Part shown: in pieces, positions 11,024 through 22,632 of the stretch
How positions within the stretch are numbered: position 1 is the first letter of the stretch
Layout of the letters: every line of letters begins with the position of its first letter
Origin: Nemania diffusa
Lineage: Eukaryota > Ascomycota > Sordariomycetes > Xylariales > Xylariaceae
Reading direction: 5' to 3'
Assembly: GCA_038501195.1 (NCBI GenBank)
Contig: JBBPUQ010000007.1
Span: 3,263,501-3,327,500 of the forward strand
DNA length: 64,000 bases
The notes under the pieces: model-generated
Database searches by the model: none
The model's input: only the letters and a program-made list of their open reading frames with translations
Told to the model about the DNA's origin: nothing
Made by a program: the position numbers and the translations under genes

Positions 11024-11995
11024 GTGGATTTTGTTCATCATCAATCAGCTAGAGCCAGCAAGATGGGTAACTCATCCTCAACGAGTGTTCTGCGCACTCA
11101 CGCATCTACCCCTTGTACCTCGACCTTTAGCGAGACCCGTCATCCTCTTTCAGTATCTCCTTTCAAGCTAAGCACCTTCGTCTCTATCACGAAGACATCT
11201 TCCAAAACATCCTCTAGTACGCCATCGGCTGCTCGAACAGAGGAATACTGCAGTTGGGACTGGGAGAGTGACACTTTCTCTTGCAGCTCTTGGACACTTA
11301 CTTTCCATGTCCCAACCCCCTTCACCGTCCCGACTCCAACCCTGACTCCGAGTCTGACTGGGGGATATGAGACGTCCGAGACTAGCCCCTCATTCCCGGA
11401 CTATACTTGTACTGACTTGCTCTGCATCAACTCTGTGCTTTCGGAGTATGAGTTCTCTATGTGCCCAATTACATCAACTACGGACTATGGGTTCCCTACC
11501 GAGACATGGCCATGGCCTGAGTCGTCCACTTCGGATGCATCGCCAGCCAGTCATACGTCCTGCGATCTATTTAGATCGGAAGATTGTTCGAGGTACACAA
11601 TTGAGCCAACAACTACAGAGCCAACAGATGGCGCCCCTACGATAATATGGCCAACAGAGACATCATCGGACTGTGACTCTGAAGTGACATCGAGCACAAG
11701 TACAGATTATTGCGGGGAGGGGAGCGATTGTTGGACTTCTATTGATTTCACCATTCCAGAGAGTGAGCCAACCCCTTACGCTGTCATCACCAAGCATTCG
11801 TACTCGTATCGCAGGAGCAGTACTCGACGAACTAGTACGTCAACTACGAGTGACTGCGATTTCTGGGACTTTGACTGTACTCTGGCTGCTACGGGCGAGG
11901 TCACCACACAAGGTCCGAACCCGGATCCGGGGCGTCATCACCCAACCTCAACACCCCACCCTCTTCCTCGTCAGAGCGCCGAGGCGAAGAAGTGA
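11024..11995 (+). CDS. Ser/Thr/Pro/Cys-rich hypothetical protein
   Basis: A single 323-residue frame is dominated by Ser and Thr (SITKTSSKTSSSTPSA, TSSTSTDYCGEGSDCW) with regularly placed Cys-Asp/Glu-Trp motifs: YCSWDWESDTFSCSSW, SDCDFWDFDCTL, CDLFRSEDCSRY. Such composition is typical of heavily O-glycosylated cell-wall or secreted fungal proteins. No clear signal peptide is seen at the first Met (MDFVHHQSARASKMGNSS), so the true start may be in an upstream exon. It could also be intracellular and low-complexity. The C-terminus is basic and lacks a GPI-like hydrophobic tail. No family is recognised. Confidence 0.5.
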   Translation: MDFVHHQSARASKMGNSSSTSVLRTHASTPCTSTFSETRHPLSVSPFKLSTFVSITKTSSKTSSSTPSAARTEEYCSWDWESDTFSCSSWTLTFHVPTPFTVPTPTLTPSLTGGYETSETSPSFPDYTCTDLLCINSVLSEYEFSMCPITSTTDYGFPTETWPWPESSTSDASPASHTSCDLFRSEDCSRYTIEPTTTEPTDGAPTIIWPTETSSDCDSEVTSSTSTDYCGEGSDCWTSIDFTIPESEPTPYAVITKHSYSYRRSSTRRTSTSTTSDCDFWDFDCTLAATGEVTTQGPNPDPGRHHPTSTPHPLPRQSAEAKK

Positions 11996-12436
11996 GGCCG
12001 AGTAGGGATCGTGGAATGAAGCATGCTAAGATTAGAGTTGGAAGTGTCAGTGATGAGATGAGCCGGACTCCTGAAGTGCGCGGGAGCAAAACCAGAACAG
12101 TCCTCTTTCCTATCGAGTATTCTTAAAAATAAAAAAAAGTTCTTACTTTCATACAAACAATTTTTTTTGTGTAGGAGAGTGGGTAGGCTAAATAATGAAG
12201 TCAAACAATTCCACCCGGTGATTAGGTAGATTTCTCATTCTCCTGAAATCCGATTGTGTCGCGCCTGTCGAGATCATACGTGATTGTGTGATCAAGCATG
12301 TCGACGGCCGGTCGTACATTGAGACGAATACGTAAGCTAAGCAAACACACAAAAGTCAGCTAGGGAAAATATGCCAAGAAGCTAGGTTGGTGGTATAGCT
12401 CTTTGTTAGGATCACCACCCTGACCGTTGACTCAGC
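11996..12436. other. Intergenic stretch
   Basis: 440 bp between the Ser/Thr-rich frame and the P-loop kinase gene. Includes A-runs near 12125-12165. Probably the 3' flank of the former and the promoter of the latter. No motif called. Confidence 0.4.
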
Positions 12437-13183
12437 TTGTGTGAGTCATTCTTCACCAGAGCATCTGGCATCTCTACAAATTCTCAGCCAGTGCAGCCGA
12501 TTCAAAGTTCCCAACTGGAACTTAACGGCGTTGCTAACATGATGGAAAGCACTATTGCGAGGCTCCGGCCTCAGATTCTTAGGACCGAGGCCGACCCACG
12601 ACCCGTAGTTGTGATGACGTGTGGCATTGCAGGTATTCAACTCTTATAAAACCCCGTCAAGCATCGAATACCATCTGCAGGGATTAATGCAGCTACAGGG
12701 GCCGGAAAATCCACGCTCTCCAAAGCCCTCGTGTCGGCATACCCCAACTTCGAGCGTCTCTCAATCGACGGGATCGTCGCAGAACAGCACGGAATCTTCG
12801 CCGTCGATTACGCGCCCGAACACTACTCAACATATCTAGATGAGGCTTCGAGGGAATGCAGCGCGCGGCTCACACGCCTGCTGACGGAGACGAAGAGAGA
12901 TGTCGTTTTCGATCGCGCGTTCTGGAACAAGGAAGACCGCGACGAAGCTAAGAAACTTATCGAGAGTCTTGGCGCGAGATGGGTGCTGGTCTACCTCAAG
13001 GCCCCCGATAAGGCAACGCTATGGCAGCGCATAGGCCAGAGGCGGGAAGCCGAACTCAACGCAGATTGTGCGTATAATATAACGCAGGAGATTCTGGACA
13101 TGTATTGGAGTGGCTTTGAGGAACCCGTCAACGAGGGTGCGATTGTGGTCGATACGAGCAGGCCGAATCAGGCGTCCCAGTAA
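12437..13183 (+). CDS. P-loop kinase-like ATP-binding protein (AAA_33 type)
   Basis: Two exons, 12437-12632 and 12699-13183, give 226 residues. The 66-bp intron splits the P-loop codons exactly: MTCGIA joins GAGKSTLSKALVSAYP, restoring the family pattern MTCGxxGxGKST. Downstream are the LSIDGIVAEQHG segment and VVFDRAFWNKEDRDEAKKLI, then the lid-like RIGQRREAELNAD. These are typical of small cytosolic nucleoside/polynucleotide-kinase-like P-loop proteins, including zeta-type kinases. The substrate is unknown. The start is uncertain: ATGs at 12437, 12539 and 12542 are in frame, and the two later ones lie closer to the usual family start. The 3' exon has strong GC3 bias. Confidence 0.8.
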
Positions 13184-14592
13184 CCTAGTAACAACATTCC
13201 CCGCACTAAGTCACATCTGATTTATGTTTGATGGTTACACTCTACTTATGTACAAACAGAATTCAAGTGTTTATCTAGATGTAGTTAATATGCGTCATTT
13301 TCTGCCGACATATTTTATCATGATGTGAAAGTCCGTGTCGAATCGAATCGTCCTCTTCAGGTTGTAGCCTCCGTCGACGACATACTAGGACGATCTCTCG
13401 CACACTACTCTGTACACTCACCGAAACGCAAGTCTTTTGTCTCCAAATCCCGCTAGACATACGCGATGATAACCCAACTATCAAAAACAATGTAACCTAT
13501 TGTTGTCTATGTAACCTATACTATTTCCAGGTACGGTAACCCTATCTAGATAGGAACGTTTACACCGAGAAACTGTGGCGTCTATGCAGACGCCTTTAAA
13601 CCATTTGATAGACGGGAATGCAACTGTGACACCTGCAGCGAAAAGACAATAGTACTCTTCCCCCCGCTTTCCGCTTTTATATACTTGGTTCCTTATACTG
13701 CTGTGATATTACACGTTTAAATGTTTCGTCTTCGCCGTTATCCATGCTTCCGCTACTAACGCTGACACCCGGGAATTTCTCATATGCACGATATTTATCT
13801 GGCGGATGCAGTTACGATAGAATAGATAGATATACATATATTACTCCTCTATCGATCCGAGCCATTGGGAGTGCTTGCGCGACGCCAGCTATTTTTCGCG
13901 GCCGGCCGTTCTAGAATCTGGTTGGGTGAGGTGGCACATGACGACAAAGCTTATCTTGTGTTTCTCACAAAGCGGGGAAGATAGGTTATATTGTTCGAGT
14001 TCGGCTAAGGCTAAATCTCAGTATCTCTCGTGTGTACATGATCAGAAAAGAAAAATAAAAAGAAAATAGACTTTCTCGTGAATACCATATCTTGCCAGGG
14101 ACTACGGATAGTACAAGGTCCGGCAGTCATAAGAGATTGGACACGGAATTATGAAATTACACTCCCGGGAAGCTAGAACATGGCTTCTTGAACTACTATG
14201 GAACTAGATATGATAGATAGTAAGTTGGCTCGCCACGTTTGATGCTCTCTTAGAGGGTTGGAGCGCTGCTACGTAACATTACCCCATGACCTTAAACAAC
14301 AACCATCCATCCAGCTAGAATGAGATGCCTTCGGCTTAAGCTACAGGGTTTCTATGCTGTTGATCAGTAGGTGCCTTTGAATACAGCAAGGGGTACATAG
14401 CACACATACCTGACGTGGGACAGGGCCTACCAGGATAAGGGTAGCTAATCATCATTAGGAACCCACCACCTCTTCCATTTTTTAACGAGGCATTTGCCAG
14501 TTTCTTACTTCACTTCAAGAACCTGTATAGGTTGGAAGTAACAGAACGAACCCTCTAAGATCTCACTCACTCCTACGAGCCTCAATATCGGA
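13184..14592. other. Intergenic stretch
   Basis: 1.4 kb between the P-loop kinase and the sugar transporter. Only short frames are present. The last few hundred bases are the presumed promoter of the transporter. I cannot exclude a small upstream first exon of that gene here. Confidence 0.4.
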
Positions 14593-16491
14593 ATGTTGAG
14601 AAAAACACCAACTGGGACATGGCTTCCAGCATGGATCCCAGAGTCTACAGTGACTCTCTCGGTCCTCCTTGTGCTATGCTCAGCTGTACAATCGACAGTA
14701 GGTACCCTAACAAACCGACTCAAAGAAGAACCTAACATCTAGAAGACCATGGGATATGATGGTTCGATGCTCAACGGCCTTAACATCTTACCGTCCTATA
14801 CCGATTACTTCCAGCTTACCCCCGCTGGCACCGGCCTAAACACCGCTTCCGTCTTCGTCGGAGGTGCCATTGGAAGTGTCGTAGCGGGCCTATATACTGA
14901 CAAATATGGTCGCCGGCTGGCGCTATTCTGGTCGTCGGTCATCACGGTGCTAGGAGTTGTCCTCCAGGCCGCGGCGCAGAATGTTGCCATGTTCGTTATA
15001 GCGCGCATCATTCTCGGCTTTGGCAATATCATCTCCGGAATTGCCGCTGGTGTTTATCTCTCCGAGACATTCCCGAGTCGATGGCGGGCTTGGGGTGTAG
15101 GCCTTTTAAATGACTTCTACTAGTGAGCATAGATATCCTTCACGATTCTTACACATCTTAGACTAATATTCCAAAGTGTAGGGGCTTTGCTTGCGGCTGG
15201 CATCACCTTGGGTACTGGCAAATGGTCGTCAACGGTAAGTAATGCAGTGAAGCTCTACTGATACTCGAGCTGACACTTTTCCTAAGTGGGCATGGCGACT
15301 GCCTTCCCTCGTCCAGGGTATATTCTCCGTCCTATGCATCGTCATCTTACCTTTCGTGTAAGTCTAAGCGCGCAAATCTCCCATTGCAATGTTTAACATG
15401 CAGCTTATAATATCGAAGTCCCGAAAGCCCCCGATGGTTAGTTCATCAAGGTTTGTTAAGGGAGGGGCATGTGGCTGTGGCACAAGCCAATTCGAACGGT
15501 GATCTTGATAACCCCGTCACCATTGCTGTGTACAGGGAGATTGTTGATACACTCGAGTGGGAGAAGAAAGAGGGGAAGACGATGAGCCCTTTGGAGATCA
15601 TAAAAACACCAACTGCACGAAAGCGATTCCTCATTGGTATGTCGCCTGGCCCCTTTTCTTGTATTGCTGGGAATATTATCGCATCGTACTATCTGGGGAC
15701 GGAGCTCGCGACTGCTGGGATCACCGACTCAACTGCACAACTTCAGGCGGTACGTGCACTTTGCCAGACCACTACCTATTTCAAGCAAGCGCCCATACTA
15801 ATGAGACAAGAATGTTGTATTGAATGTTTGGTGTCTTGCATGCTCACTCGGCGGTACACACCTCGTGTCGAAATGGGGTCGTAAACCAACGGCCCTCACG
15901 TCGCAAATCCTTCTATTCACCACCCTTTTCATCATCGGTGGTCTTACCAAGGCATACAACGACAACCCAGAAGGCGCATCCGGAAGTCTGATATATGGAG
16001 ATGTGGCAGTAATGTTCCTCTTCCAGGGATTTTATTCTCTTGCATGGACGCCGTTACTGTATATCTATCCGGCTGAAGTCATGAACTACTCAATCCGGGC
16101 TAACGGACTTGCGCTGTCGACGTTGTTTCTAAACCTCTTCGCGTGAGTGCGACTTTGCTCTCAAAAAATAGCGCGCATCGCTGACAATTATAGGTGTGTC
16201 TTCGTCTTCATCATGCCAATTGGCCTCAATAATATTGGCTGGAAGATGTACATTGCAAATGGCTCCTGGGACGTTGCCATTGCTGTCCTTATCGTGAGTT
16301 GTCCTTTCAGCGACTCGTTAAAATTTGATCTAATAGAGTAGGCAATATTTTGGGTCGAGACGAAAGGGAAAACTCTCGAAGAGATCGATGCTATCTTCGA
16401 AGGGCACAAGCATTCGTCTGTTCCAGATATTAAGGATGTCTACCGAGGTGACAAGGAAATAGAGGCGAGCGTATCAGAGCAGCAGATTTAA
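14593..16491 (+). CDS. MFS sugar transporter (lactose permease/hexose transporter type)
   Basis: Eight exons (14593-14697, 14743-15122, 15177-15234, 15287-15357, 15419-15749, 15811-16142, 16194-16293, 16342-16491) sum to 1527 nt, 508 residues. Signatures appear in order: MGYDGSMLNGLN after helix 1, LYTDKYGRRLALF (the GRR loop between helices 2 and 3), VYLSETFPSRWRAWGVG (PESPR-class partner loop), LPFVPESPRWLVHQGLL before the central loop, LVSKWGRKPTAL, YPAEVMNYSIRANGLAL, and WVETKGKTLEEID after helix 12. These define the sugar-porter branch of the major facilitator superfamily, plasma-membrane H+/sugar symport. The N-terminus before helix 1 is shorter than usual, so a first exon may be missing. 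It lies 410 bp upstream of, and on the same strand as, the GH43 gene, suggesting joint use of released sugars. Confidence 0.9.
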
Positions 16492-16901
16492 TGCGGCATC
16501 ACAAGATTAAATGACATGACAGCCAAGCTGCAGGGGAATAAGTCCTTTTTAAGGCTAAGCCTAATTGAGTTTAACCAGATCTCTAGGATCTCGTCTCCTG
16601 GAAAGGATAGTCGGATTGGGTTTTCTCGCGGTCAATTAAAGCTCACGAGCGGCAGTAATAATGCTCGGGCTATTCATATTTCGGGGTAATTCATAGCGAT
16701 GTGGAGAACTTCGTTAAATGTGTGGAAATTTTCTAGACGCATCAGAGAGATCCAGACTCGAATGGGAATGCGGAGGAACAGGGGCGTCGCGGGGTAGAAT
16801 ATCGCGAAATAATCTTGGCTAGTGACATATAAGTTCCCTAGGTCGATCGGTGAATACATTGAGACACCGGGCTTGAGAAATAGTCTTCAGGTTTAATCAA
16901 C

Positions 16902-18800
16902 ATGTTCAATTCCCCGTTGGCTTCCTCGCTGTATTGCCTGCTGCTAAGCGCGACGGCACAGGCGACCTTCATCGCTCCTGGTGCAAGATGGCGCGATACC
17001 GATGGCAATATCGTCAACGCGCATGCCGGTAGTGTGTTATTTGATCAGGACACGTTCTGGTTATTCGGCGAATACAAGACTCAGGCTCAACCAGAGGGTG
17101 GCGGAGTTTCAGTTTATTCGTCAAAAGATCTAGCTACATGGGAGTCTCATGGAATTGCATTGGGTATGGGATCGAGATACTAGTTCTATACTTTATAACT
17201 AGTCGCTAATTTTATTCAGCACCAATCGTGGGCCATCCGTACATATCACCTCAAATGATTATTCAACGGCCAAAGGTCGTGTATAGTGAGCCGACGGGAC
17301 AATACCATGTAAGTTCTATGATGATATCTTCGATCTTCACGCTAACTAGACCTCGCTAGATGTTGTGGCATGCCGATAACTCCAGCTACGGCCTTCTACT
17401 CCAAGGCCTCGCTACGTCAGACACAGTTGCTGGTCCTTACAGTTTTGTCAATGCGACCGCACCACTTGGCAACTGGAGTCAGGACTTTGGCCTTTTTACT
17501 GACTACAAGGATGGCCGTTCATATGCCCTTTACTCAAATGGCGACACAAAAGAGGGACGAGACGTGTATTTGACTGCTTACGATGAAGAAGTGTCCGCTC
17601 TAGACCAGGTCGTACACCGATTTGATAAATACGACCTTGAAGCCCCTACGATTGTTCAGACCGAAAAGAGCTATTATGCACTGATGAGCCACAAGACAGG
17701 GTATCGTCCTAATAGTAAGATAACCGACCCTATAACGTTGCATCGAGAAGTGGCTCTAAATAGAGTACAGATGTGGTTGCATTCCGAGCAGACAAGCTGA
17801 GTGGCCCGTGGTCGCAGCCATGGATAGTGGCACCGCTCAACACGAGAACGTTTAACTCCCAATCTGGCTTCACTTTGAGGATTAAAGGCACGAAAAAGAC
17901 TACGTACCTATATTTGGGTGATCAGGTAGGATCCCGACTCCTACGGCTCGGCGGTGTAGCTAACAACCGCGCGTCAAGTGGGATTCGAACTCGATCTGGG
18001 AAAGCCGGTATATCTGGCTACCAATGAATATCGATGACGACAAGAAGACACTCCAGCTGGAATGGCACGACGTCTACGATTTAAACATGTAAGAAATGGC
18101 CTTTATATTGTTTTGCGACTGAGCTAACAAGCTTAGCCAATCCGGAGAATGGTCGCCAGTTCAGGGCACGACCTATCTTGGCAAAGACGCCACGACTAAT
18201 GGGACTGCGTTCAAACAAGAAGCTGTAAGACAACCCACCCTGATTAAACCGAAATACTTCTTTTATTAATACTCAGCCAATTCGTAGAACTTTGCGAGCG
18301 GCGGTACCATTTTGACCGGCATATACGGTAACGACAGCACCGTCACATTTCACGGCATAGAAGGGACTGGGAAGCCTCAATGGGTGTCATTCTACTACCA
18401 GAGTAAGAATATCGGCATCTAGTATTGGGAAAGGGCTTTTGCTAATTGCGCATTAGACATTGATGACATGGGCTTTGGCGACCAACGTAAGTCTTTAACC
18501 TCGAGCTCCTACATACCTATCTATCTTTACTAACCCGGAACAGCTGGCGGCTCACCTGACCGAATCGGAGGCGCATGGCAACTTCGACGGATAAGCAGCG
18601 TTGTTGTTAATGGCGACACCGAAAATGTAGAGACGCTTTATCAAAGAGATACGCATAAGGGAATCATCTTGTCGACCCCCCTGCAACTGACCCTCAAGAA
18701 GGGGCGGCAAAATACAATCACCATTGGCGGGTTATTCAACGGAGTCGACTATAAAGGAGCAGATCTCGATAAAATCATCGTCTATCCCTCAGAGAAGTGA
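16902..18800 (+). CDS. Secreted GH43 glycoside hydrolase with C-terminal CBM35-like domain (exo-beta-1,3-galactanase-like)
   Basis: Nine exons (16902-17163, 17220-17308, 17360-17714, 17771-17925, 17979-18088, 18137-18224, 18288-18402, 18457-18486, 18544-18800) sum to 1461 nt, 486 residues. A signal peptide is clear (MFNSPLASSLYCLLLSATAQA). The GH43 five-blade propeller follows: IVNAHAGSVLFDQDTFWLFG (blade 1), SQDFGLFTDYKDGRSYALYS, and LEAPTIVQTEKSYYALMSH, whose Glu before Ala-Pro is the likely acid. The C-terminal 130 residues (STVTFHGIEGTG, QLRRISSVVVNGD, and a terminal FNGVDYKGADLDKIIVY) resemble a CBM35 beta-sandwich. The arrangement matches fungal GH43 subfamily 24 enzymes that cut beta-1,3-galactan of arabinogalactan proteins. 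Substrate is inferred, not shown. All splice phases close, so the gene looks functional. Confidence 0.88.
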
Positions 18801-19378
18801 GGTTAGGCGTATAACAGAGTATAGCTAGATTCTTTTATATATATTTGATAAGTATTCCATTCTGCTTACGTACCTAAGTGACCTATTGTGCTAGACTAGG
18901 GTCAGCACAAATATAATAAGTCGTCTGTTCATAAGCCCGAGCCTCTAATACGTAGAAGCATTGATATTTTGTTGCAGAGAAAAATGACATCCTTTGTACT
19001 ATCGCCGAGTGTAAATAACCGACTTCCATCTTTAGCACCGACTCAACTTCGAACGCCTACCATGAGGCACGAATTCATCGGCGATACAATCGGCGATAAT
19101 ATCGGCGATATTTAGCAATCTCTCCCATTGGAGGGGTACAACTAAGTCGCCCTGGGGATAACGGATATACTCTCACCTACCTCCTCATGTAGGTGGTCTT
19201 AGAGAATGGCTGCGGATGTCTAAAGTCTTTTGCATGCCTTAAAAATCAGTATAGGTTTCTCGCATTCCTCTCGACTAGAAATTCCATACCCCTAAACACT
19301 CACCCGTTCCTTGCACGCATAAGCATCCCAGCTTAACTCTCAATTCTATCATCTCTTACAACATCCATCGATTCCACA
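18801..19378. other. Intergenic stretch, promoter side of the SDR gene
   Basis: 578 bp between the GH43 stop and the SDR start. Contains the 12-bp-period repeat described at 19077-19110 and a CT-rich leader just before the SDR ATG. No gene seen. Confidence 0.5.
19077..19110. repeat. Three ATCGGCGATA copies at exact 12-bp spacing
   Basis: Perfect 10-mers start at 19077, 19089 and 19101, each separated by two bases. They sit 269-302 bp upstream of the SDR start codon. The unit holds a GATA core and a near-palindromic CGGCG centre. It could be a small cluster of transcription-factor sites or a chance microsatellite seed. Confidence 0.7.
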
Positions 19379-20369
19379 ATGTCTCAACCTGTGTGGTTCA
19401 TCACGGGTGTCTCCAATGGCTTCGGGCTGCTCCTCACGCTCCGGGCACTGAAGGCTGGTCACCGCGTCATCGGGACTCTCCGACACAAAGCCAAGCACAC
19501 AGCTGCAGTGCAGCAAATCGAGACTGCAGGAGGGGAAATCATAGAAATGGACATGACTGAGTCCCAGGATAGCATTCAAAAGAAGGTCAAGGCCGTTGGG
19601 CGAATTGATTACCTCATCAACAATGCTGGATACGCGATATTCGGCTGCTTGGAACAGATGAGGTGAGATTAGTTCCAATCAAGGACAGATGGAAGTTGAT
19701 TGAATTAACCGCGGTCTTCTATTTTAGTGAGAAGGAAGTCAACACCCAAATAGCCACCAACGTATTCGGTCCCATCTACACTATGCAGGGCGCGCTAGAG
19801 GGCATGCGATCCCGCCGGTCGGGTCTTATTGTGAATATCTCGAGTATCGCAGCTAAAGATCCACTACCAGCTAAGTTCGTGGAATCCCTTTGACGCTCAT
19901 CCCGCATGTTTCTCAGAGTGTAAATAGAATACTAACATGAGAAAACAGCGCGTTATACGCGGCGTCTAAAGCTGCTCTGGAAGCAATCTCAGAATCGCTA
20001 ATAAGAGAGGTGGCCGGCTTCGGAATCACAGTATTGATTATAAACCCTGGGGCGTTCCGGACGAACTTCCTCGGGGATATCCAGCTGTCAGAAAACCCCC
20101 TGCCAGATGACTACAAGACCAGCGTCGTTGGCGCGGCGCTCCAAAAGTTCTCGGACGCCAATGGCCAGCAAGCGGGCGACCCTGACAAGGGCATTGACCG
20201 CATCTTCGAGATCGTGACGGGCGAGGGCATGGCTGGAGATCTCAAGGGAAAGGTCATCAGGCTAGTCATCGGGGAGGATGCCTTCACGCGGATGAAGAAC
20301 AGTAACGCCAAGTTCGTTCACGATTTTACGAGCTGTGAGGAGGTTGCGCGAAGTACAGCGTTCGATTAG
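19379..20369 (+). CDS. Short-chain dehydrogenase/reductase (classical SDR)
   Basis: Three exons (19379-19662, 19728-19874, 19949-20369) give 283 residues. The NAD(P)-binding TGxxxGxG motif is TGVSNGFG at residues 9-16, the structural NNAG motif is INNAGYA, and the catalytic set is Ser133/134 (NISSIAAK) with Tyr147 and Lys151 (YAASK). The second intron uses a weak donor (GTTCGT) but has a good TACTAACA branch site. Removing it is what creates the YAASK motif, so I trust it. Substrate is unknown; the family handles alcohols, ketones and sugar or polyketide intermediates. The first residues (MSQPVWFITGVS) follow the usual pattern of fungal cytosolic SDRs, supporting the start. Confidence 0.9.
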
Positions 20370-21120
20370 ACTATTGCTGCAAAGACGCCGAGCTGATGCT
20401 ACACCGACAATCATTGATGACGAGGCGGCTTGCGTTTCTATGTCACTCGATAGGCGCCACTCCGTATCACACTTTATAAGTCAACTCACGGAGAATTATA
20501 TAATGCCCTCAATACCCCACAGATTAAGATCAAAGCTTAGGCATTATAGGCATGATTCCCGTAAGCACGTACGTAGAAACTATGATACTTATTTGTTCAC
20601 GTTGTCCTTAACTGAAATTCACCTACATGGCTTTCTTATGCTCGAGGAATAGTCCCAAGGGTTGTAGGCATAAGTCTCAGCCCCTTAACCTTCCTTATGC
20701 ATTTCTTATAGTTTCTTATAGAATACTGATGGGCGGAGCATAATACTTGCGCATACGGCGTTGTCACGTACCATATACACCGTTAGCCACTGACGTGATT
20801 GTCGGCGTCGTTTTCCCCTCCGTCACAGCCACAATCACGGAATGAAATTGAAGCAGCCCTGGCCTACCAATCAGCTACCCCGTATTGTATTTTCTCGTCG
20901 ATGGGCATCTCCGAATGGCGCAAAACAAGGTAGGGTAGAAGTTCAGCGAAATGCTTATGGCGCTATCTTCATGTACGGGTATTTGCCAACTGCCAATAAC
21001 ACGCATATGAGAAAGACTGGCGTCGATATCTTGGGGATATATTGTGACACGTATAGAACCCTGCCTGTACTTCTTGCCTGGCAGGAATGGCAGGGTATCT
21101 TGCATTTTATCTTGATAACC
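20370..21120. other. Intergenic stretch
   Basis: 750 bp between the SDR and the alpha/beta hydrolase, which are on the same strand. Open frames here have no recognisable content. Presumed terminator of the first and promoter of the second. Confidence 0.4.
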
Positions 21121-21943
21121 ATGACGAGCTCTAAACCCACAGTCTTCTTTTCCCCGGGAGCGTTTCACACCCCCTGGGTCTTCGACAACGTACGGAGCAT
21201 CCTCTCCTCCCGGGGCTTCGAAACCGGGGCGGCCGCATTGCTCACAGCCGGTACCACGGACAGAAACATCGGAATTTACGACGATGCGGTGAATCTACAT
21301 TCGGAGCTAGCAGCGCTAGTCGACGAGGGCAAAGAAATCGTCCTCGTGGGACACTCGTTCGGCGGCCTCGTGATCTCCAACGCCGTCGAGGGCCTGAGCC
21401 TCAAGAAGCGCGCCAGCGAGGGGAAGCCCGGCGGCATCCTCATCCTCATCTACCTAACTGCACTAGCCATCCCCGCCGGGACGGACCTGGTTCGAAATTT
21501 CGACCCGAATAATCTCGTTTGGAACGACCCGGTGGTACCTCTCTCATCTGGCACAGATTTCATATCTAACACACTGACACCGCGATGTTTAGGACGGTTT
21601 TATAACAGCCAAAAGCCCCCTCGATATGTTCTACCACGACGTCGAGCCCTCGCTGGCCAAGAAAGCCGTCGATAATCTCACGACGATGCCTTTTGACAAA
21701 GCGAAAGAGCCGTCCAGATATGAGCCGTGGAACAACGGCTTCGAGGTCGGGTACATCTTCGCGGAGGCGGATAGAGCTTTACCCATCTATTTGCAGAAGG
21801 CCATGGCCTCTCAGTTCCCGGATGGCTATTTCGCTGCTAGCATTGCCTGTGGTCACTCGCCATCCCTCAGCAACCCCGATGAGCTTGCGGATGCTATTCA
21901 GAATGCCGTGGAACATGTCCGGAAGAAGACGCTGTCTTCTTGA
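21121..21943 (+). CDS. Alpha/beta-hydrolase (esterase-like)
   Basis: Two exons, 21121-21534 and 21593-21943, encode 254 residues. The N-terminus MTSSKPTVFFSPGAFHTPWV carries the first beta strand and oxyanion-loop region. The nucleophile elbow is GHSFGG with Ser79. The second half gives VGYIFAEADRALPIYLQKAM, where the Asp is the likely acid, and IACGHSPSLSNPDELADAI, whose His is the likely base. This is the intracellular, lidless alpha/beta-hydrolase family common in fungi, close in pattern to methyl-esterase/salicylate-esterase-like proteins; the substrate cannot be told. There is no signal peptide. A longer in-frame 5' extension exists but lacks the family start, so I chose the ATG just before the core fold. 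Confidence 0.87.
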
Positions 21944-22632
21944 GTCCGTAGTGTATCATACACGCCATTAACCGTCTGTGGACTTACACTGTTAGGTGGG
22001 CGTTCATATCAGACAGTGCAAGTATTTGCTGGGATCGGGCGCATGGTGTCGTCGTTGGGACTAGCAGTTGGCAAGGAGTGAGGGCATGGCGGGTGTCCCT
22101 TTTCATCCAGGGCTAGTTATATAGTATACCGTTGCTTTTCGTTCATTCCTGAAACGCATCGCCATTTTCTAGCATGGATATTACTAGCAGTCTAGAGGAT
22201 TTTTGTTGGATACCCAATGACTTAGGCTATTCGTTAATTTCTATGAAGCCCCAACTGTAGATAGTGTCGTGCCGAGCAATATGCCAAGTTACGTCTATAA
22301 AGGGGTTCGATGCTACGAGAGACTTGGTGACTAGTAATAGCGGATCCTAAAGTCAGTATATTAACTTACAATCACTATTAACTCTTAGCAACAAGAGAAG
22401 ATGCACTGATATTCAAAAAAATGAACTTGAATTTGCAGACAAAAGAGACGCCACATGAAGTGCGCCAGATTTTAACATGAACGCCATGGTGTAATAAGTA
22501 ATACAAGTCCCCTCCAACTCCGCTTCACCAAGCCTTAGTTGGTGGTATGCGCAATCATAACCACCTATCAAACACCCTGGTAAGAATGCTATATACCTAA
22601 TTGTATAAGAATGCATATGCGTATGAGTATTT
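21944..22632. other. Convergent intergenic region
   Basis: 690 bp between the 3' ends of the hydrolase (plus) and the acyl-CoA dehydrogenase (minus). No gene, repeat or RNA seen. Confidence 0.45.

Noticed and set aside
12651..12698. An earlier acceptor (CAG at 12680) for the P-loop kinase intron
   Set aside because: It keeps frame but inserts six residues into the P-loop region; the acceptor at 12698 restores the normal GIAGAGKST.
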